26,671 bases of DNA, taken from contig JAFAVL010000068.1 in NCBI GenBank assembly GCA_019242465.1, positions 1 to 26,671 on the forward strand, written 5' to 3'. Origin of the DNA: Chroococcidiopsidaceae cyanobacterium CP_BM_RX_35. Lineage in GTDB: Bacteria; Cyanobacteriota; Cyanobacteriia; Cyanobacteriales; Chroococcidiopsidaceae. The notes beneath the pieces are model-generated. The model worked only from the letters and a program-made list of their open reading frames with translations. It did not search any database and was not told where the DNA came from. Positions 24,542 to 26,671 of the stretch are shown piece by piece. Every line of letters starts with the position of its first letter. The first letter of the stretch is position 1. Position numbers and translations under genes: made by a program.

Positions 24542-24898
24542 TTAGTAGCCGTAATCTCTGTGGTCGTCATCTCTTTTTTCATCGTGCCAGTAGTGAGAGC
24601 GACGCATCCCCTCTTCATATCCTCGATCGTAAGCGAGAGAATCCCGGGGGTTGTCGTAGTGCAGTCTTTCTTCACCATCCCGAAAGCCCCTGTCATACTC
24701 CGCTGCGGGTGGTTGATAGACGTAGCGGTCATGATTAGCACGGAGCTGATTGTTAATCAAAATTCCAAAAGCGGCTCCGCCAGCGGCAATACCTATTGCA
24801 TCTCCAGGTGAGATTGCCTTGACCGGTTGCATGGCTGTGCCCAAGATCGAGGTTGTTGTCAAAACCGTAGTTATCACTCCAGCTACTTTACGTTTCAT
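24542..24898 (-). CDS. small secreted protein with YxxGxxxG-type repeats
   Basis: This 118-aa protein has a signal peptide (MKRKVAGVITTVLTTTSILGTAMQPVKA). A Gly/Ala-rich hydrophobic stretch (GDAIGIAAGGAAFGILINNQ) could span or associate with a membrane. Two repeats, YDRGFRDGEERLHYDN and YDRGYEEGMRRSHYWH, precede an Asp/Arg/His tail. The YxRGF/YxxG units echo the YGYREGEQ and RGFEDGYF units of the secreted paralogs at 21183 and 22070, so it may be a distant member of the same group. It is unrecognised otherwise. The adjacent protease gene downstream suggests an envelope role. The start ATG 24898 is supported by the signal peptide; only a weak AAGAG precedes it. Confidence 0.75.
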   Translation of the reverse strand: MKRKVAGVITTVLTTTSILGTAMQPVKAISPGDAIGIAAGGAAFGILINNQLRANHDRYVYQPPAAEYDRGFRDGEERLHYDNPRDSLAYDRGYEEGMRRSHYWHDEKRDDDHRDYGY

Positions 24899-25253
24899 CT
24901 CTTTGACTCTGCTTACTAGAAATTGCTGAGAGAAAGTTGCATTTCAAATGTTTTTAAGATTCCAATTATGGAAGGATTGTAAGTTAAAATGCCATCCCAA
25001 AAAGCATTCAATTAATTGCAGCCTAACCGATTCAAAAAACACAAAATCTGGTTTACTCTTGCCTCTAGATCATGATACTCTTGTTGAGATAGTTTAATAG
25101 TAATTGGCAAAGCCGGCAGCTACCTGCTATCATCCTATTCCATCTTAAAATCTTCCGAGCGATTAGCTTAATCAAGCTAATTAAAATCTGATTACTGATT
25201 ATGAATTTTTTAACTTGATTCTAGATTTTAGGAATTTCAGCCTACATATACCA
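24899..25253. other. intergenic AT-rich region
   Basis: Presumed promoter region of the leftward 24898 gene. A minus-strand CATAAT (25203-25198) lies 60 bp from the outer palindrome of the next array. No gene or structured RNA was recognised. Confidence 0.4.
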
Positions 25254-25360
25254 GTGATAAAGGTCACGAAATCAATTGTGACTTAGGTTGGATATCCTTT
25301 ATGACTAAAGTCATGGTTGAGAACAAATTTAGTTAAGCTGACTAGTCTCAGGTTTAAAAT
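25254..25360. promoter_or_regulatory. palindrome array between the secreted-protein and Spy-like genes
   Basis: GTGATAAAGGTCAC (25254-25267), half-degenerate GTGACTTAGG (25278) and ATGACTAAAGTCAT (25301-25314) are spaced 24 and 23 bp. The block GTGACTTAGGTTGGATATCC resembles the start of the arrays at 17291 and 20920. A rightward -10-like TAAAAT (25355-25360) lies 50 bp from the last palindrome, near the 49 bp of the Omp85 and M16 promoters. Targets could be the Spy-like gene (rightward, ~365-nt leader) or the 24898 gene (leftward). Confidence 0.65.
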
Positions 25361-25730
25361 ACTAGAGGCAAGTGCAAATTTTCAAATCTGTACTACTGAA
25401 CCTGATTAGAGTCAACTCCGTCTAATATTAGGCGGACTGTGAAATTCACACCAGTCGTTGTGACTCTGAATCAGCTTTAATGTTGACTGGGGGTGGCGTT
25501 GTCAAAAAACTTTTGAACTCCTGCTGCAGTGATACTACAATCTTTAGCTGCACCGAATTGTAGAGGTTTTGTAAATCTCAGTAACACAACCTTCTGTCCT
25601 CAACCTCTTTCTTCAAAAGTTAAATCCCAGCAAGATTTTGATTTTGCTGTGGAAACCGGAATCCCGAAACTGCTCCAAAAGCTCACGCTCCACTGACTGC
25701 CAAATGTTTGAGGTGTATGGAAAACAAACA
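25361..25730. other. upstream region of the Spy-like gene
   Basis: This contains a near-perfect 24-bp palindrome centred on CTAATATTAG (25415-25438, 10 of 12 positions paired) followed by GTGAAATTCAC (25440-25450). There is also a distant 10-bp inverted repeat, AACTTTTGAA/TTCAAAAGTT (25508-25517 and 25612-25621). It may hold an operator or structured leader. No gene was recognised. Confidence 0.4.
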
Positions 25731-26171
25731 ATGAAAAAGATGTACAGTTTAGGTTTAGTCTTAGGGGTAGCGCTAGCGCTCCTTGGTTCAGGAGTGGCTT
25801 ATGGCTATGGGAAAGGATATGATGCCTTACTACCAAGAATAGTTGGACGCATTCTTCAACCGGCGCAGAAGCAGCAAATCCACTCCTTGCTCGCAGCAGA
25901 CAAGAGCAATCTTCAGAATCTTCGCGCTCAAGTTCGTGCAGCGCGAGAAAAGTTAAATGATGACTTGTTGGCTGGTAACGACACATCGAGTGACCTGCAG
26001 CAACTTGAGACGGCTCAAAATCAATTGCTGGCTGAGAGGGTGAGTCTCGAGCAGAAGATGGTTGCCAATCTGAGCCCGACGCAGCGACAACAGATTTCCC
26101 AGTTTCGCAGCCAGTGGCGCTCCCTGCACGAGCAACAGCAGCAACTCCTTCAGCAGTTCGGGGGTAGCTAA
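25731..26171 (+). CDS. Spy/CpxP-like periplasmic protein
   Basis: The start was moved from the longest frame (25638) to ATG 25731 because a clean signal peptide begins there (MKKMYSLGLVLGVALALLGSGVAYG). The 146-aa product is then all-helical and Gln/Leu/Arg-rich, with two LTxxQ-type motifs, LQPAQKQQI (~residues 43-51) and LSPTQRQQI (~115-123). These are the hallmark of the Spy/CpxP/CnrX-like group of periplasmic chaperones and metal-stress sensors. In enterobacteria such proteins are strongly induced by envelope-stress systems (Cpx, Bae). The match rests on pattern and length, not on an alignment. It lies downstream of a palindrome array. Confidence 0.7.
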   Translation: MKKMYSLGLVLGVALALLGSGVAYGYGKGYDALLPRIVGRILQPAQKQQIHSLLAADKSNLQNLRAQVRAAREKLNDDLLAGNDTSSDLQQLETAQNQLLAERVSLEQKMVANLSPTQRQQISQFRSQWRSLHEQQQQLLQQFGGS

Positions 26172-26313
26172 GTTACAGGTGGGGGTGGTGTCTTACATCT
26201 GGTGTTAACGCTAGTAAAAGGTGGGCAGCTTAAAGTGTTTAAAAAAAAACTAATTAACGTAGGACATTACCCATGCTCTGATTGCCAACAATTCGACTAG
26301 TTGAGGAAAAAAA
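26172..26313. other. short intergenic region
   Basis: No clear terminator for the Spy-like gene. GTTTAAAAAAAAACTAATTAAC (26238-26259) is AT-rich and could be part of the next gene's promoter. Confidence 0.3.
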
Positions 26314-26671
26314 CATGACCCCATCTGAACAAGACGCTTGGGATTATTCTGAGCAGAACTCTTTGCTTAGAGAGGAGCAGGTGGCGACTGGAATTACTCG
26401 GCATCCGGTCAATGGGATTTGGCAGGTTTGGGTGAGTCTTTATGGACATGATGTCAGTCAGATTTTCGCCAGTCAGCATTACCCCACCGCCAAGGCAGTG
26501 CTGCAGCAATTTAATCAAGAATGGAATAGTAATAGACTGGCTACCCTCGAAGCCATGACAGATTTTTGCCAAGCGATTAAGAGCCGAGAAGGTTCTGAGC
26601 CGATAGACCCTTTGCCTCGCTCGAGTGTCAAGGCCATTTGCCAGCTGATCAAAGACACGAAGCAGAAACGT
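26314..26671 (+). CDS. hypothetical protein, 5' part (runs off window)
   Basis: A frame of 119 codons, open to the window edge, begins at ATG 26314 with a good Shine-Dalgarno (TGAGGA, ~8 nt upstream). The product begins MTPSEQDAWDYSEQNSLLRE. It contains a region that reads like a small beta-sheet unit (ITRHPVNGIWQVWVSLYGHD), then a helical part. There is no signal peptide, so it is probably cytoplasmic. No family was recognised. A leftward 91-codon frame over the same DNA has poorer features and is treated as a shadow. Confidence 0.7.

Noticed and set aside
15200..25314. Arrays as a CRISPR
   Set aside because: Repeats are 14-bp palindromes with conserved, not variable, intervals of ~10 bp, in promoter positions; no cas genes are present.

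Overview
The window reads as cyanobacterial chromosome. Evidence: a cyanobacterial SLH-OprB porin, a DUF3769/LptD-type outer-membrane protein, an Omp85 protein with a long Pro-rich linker, a CtpA-type S41 protease, HIP1 octamers (GCGATCGC at 2747, 13794 and 13811) and cyanobacterial heptanucleotide repeats. The species cannot be named from sequence alone. Nearly every recognisable gene works in the cell envelope: efflux, ferrous-iron import, LPS and outer-membrane-protein assembly, porin, proteases, a Spy-like periplasmic protein and small secreted proteins.

Layout. 1-1398: 3' end of an RND efflux pump gene. 1419-2240: convergent methyltransferase. 2552-5697: leftward feoA-feoB-feoC operon, with two FeoA domains fused in one protein. 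6221-8761: leftward LptD-like gene. 8762-9781: 1 kb intergenic region with a hairpin/heptamer repeat cluster, then a regulatory array. 9782-12268: Omp85. 12305-15097: convergent M16 peptidase. 15470-18108: AT-rich stretch with a GT8-like glycosyltransferase and poorly characterised small genes. 18032-20531: secreted His/Tyr-rich protein and the SLH porin. 21183-22474: two paralogous small secreted proteins. 23141-24898: CtpA-like protease behind a third small secreted protein. 25731-26171: Spy/CpxP-like protein. 26314 to the end: start of a hypothetical gene running off the window.

The main discovery is regulatory. Seven intergenic places carry arrays of a 14-bp palindrome, (A/G)TGAC-N4-GTCA(T/C), with neighbouring copies phased 23-24 bp apart. 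Four arrays (9556, 15178, 21841, 22879) share one fixed design: four sites spaced 27-29, 24 and 25 bp. On one side is an envelope gene (Omp85, M16 peptidase, two secreted paralogs). On the other side, diverging, a -10-like box lies 56-57 bp from the outer palindrome, followed by about 55-70 nt ending in a rho-independent terminator. This looks like an undescribed multi-copy small-RNA family co-controlled with envelope genes. The regulator is unknown, and the motif is not the NtcA, Fur, LexA or HLR1 consensus. The gene set (outer-membrane assembly, protease, Spy-like protein) suggests an envelope-stress regulon, possibly with RNA feedback on outer-membrane proteins. One predicted RNA is complementary over 10 nt to the leader of the Omp85 gene beside it.

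Separately, the porin leader contains GTGTGAGGAGT over its ribosome-binding site. This is the exact complement of the conserved core of the cyanobacterial sRNA Yfr1.
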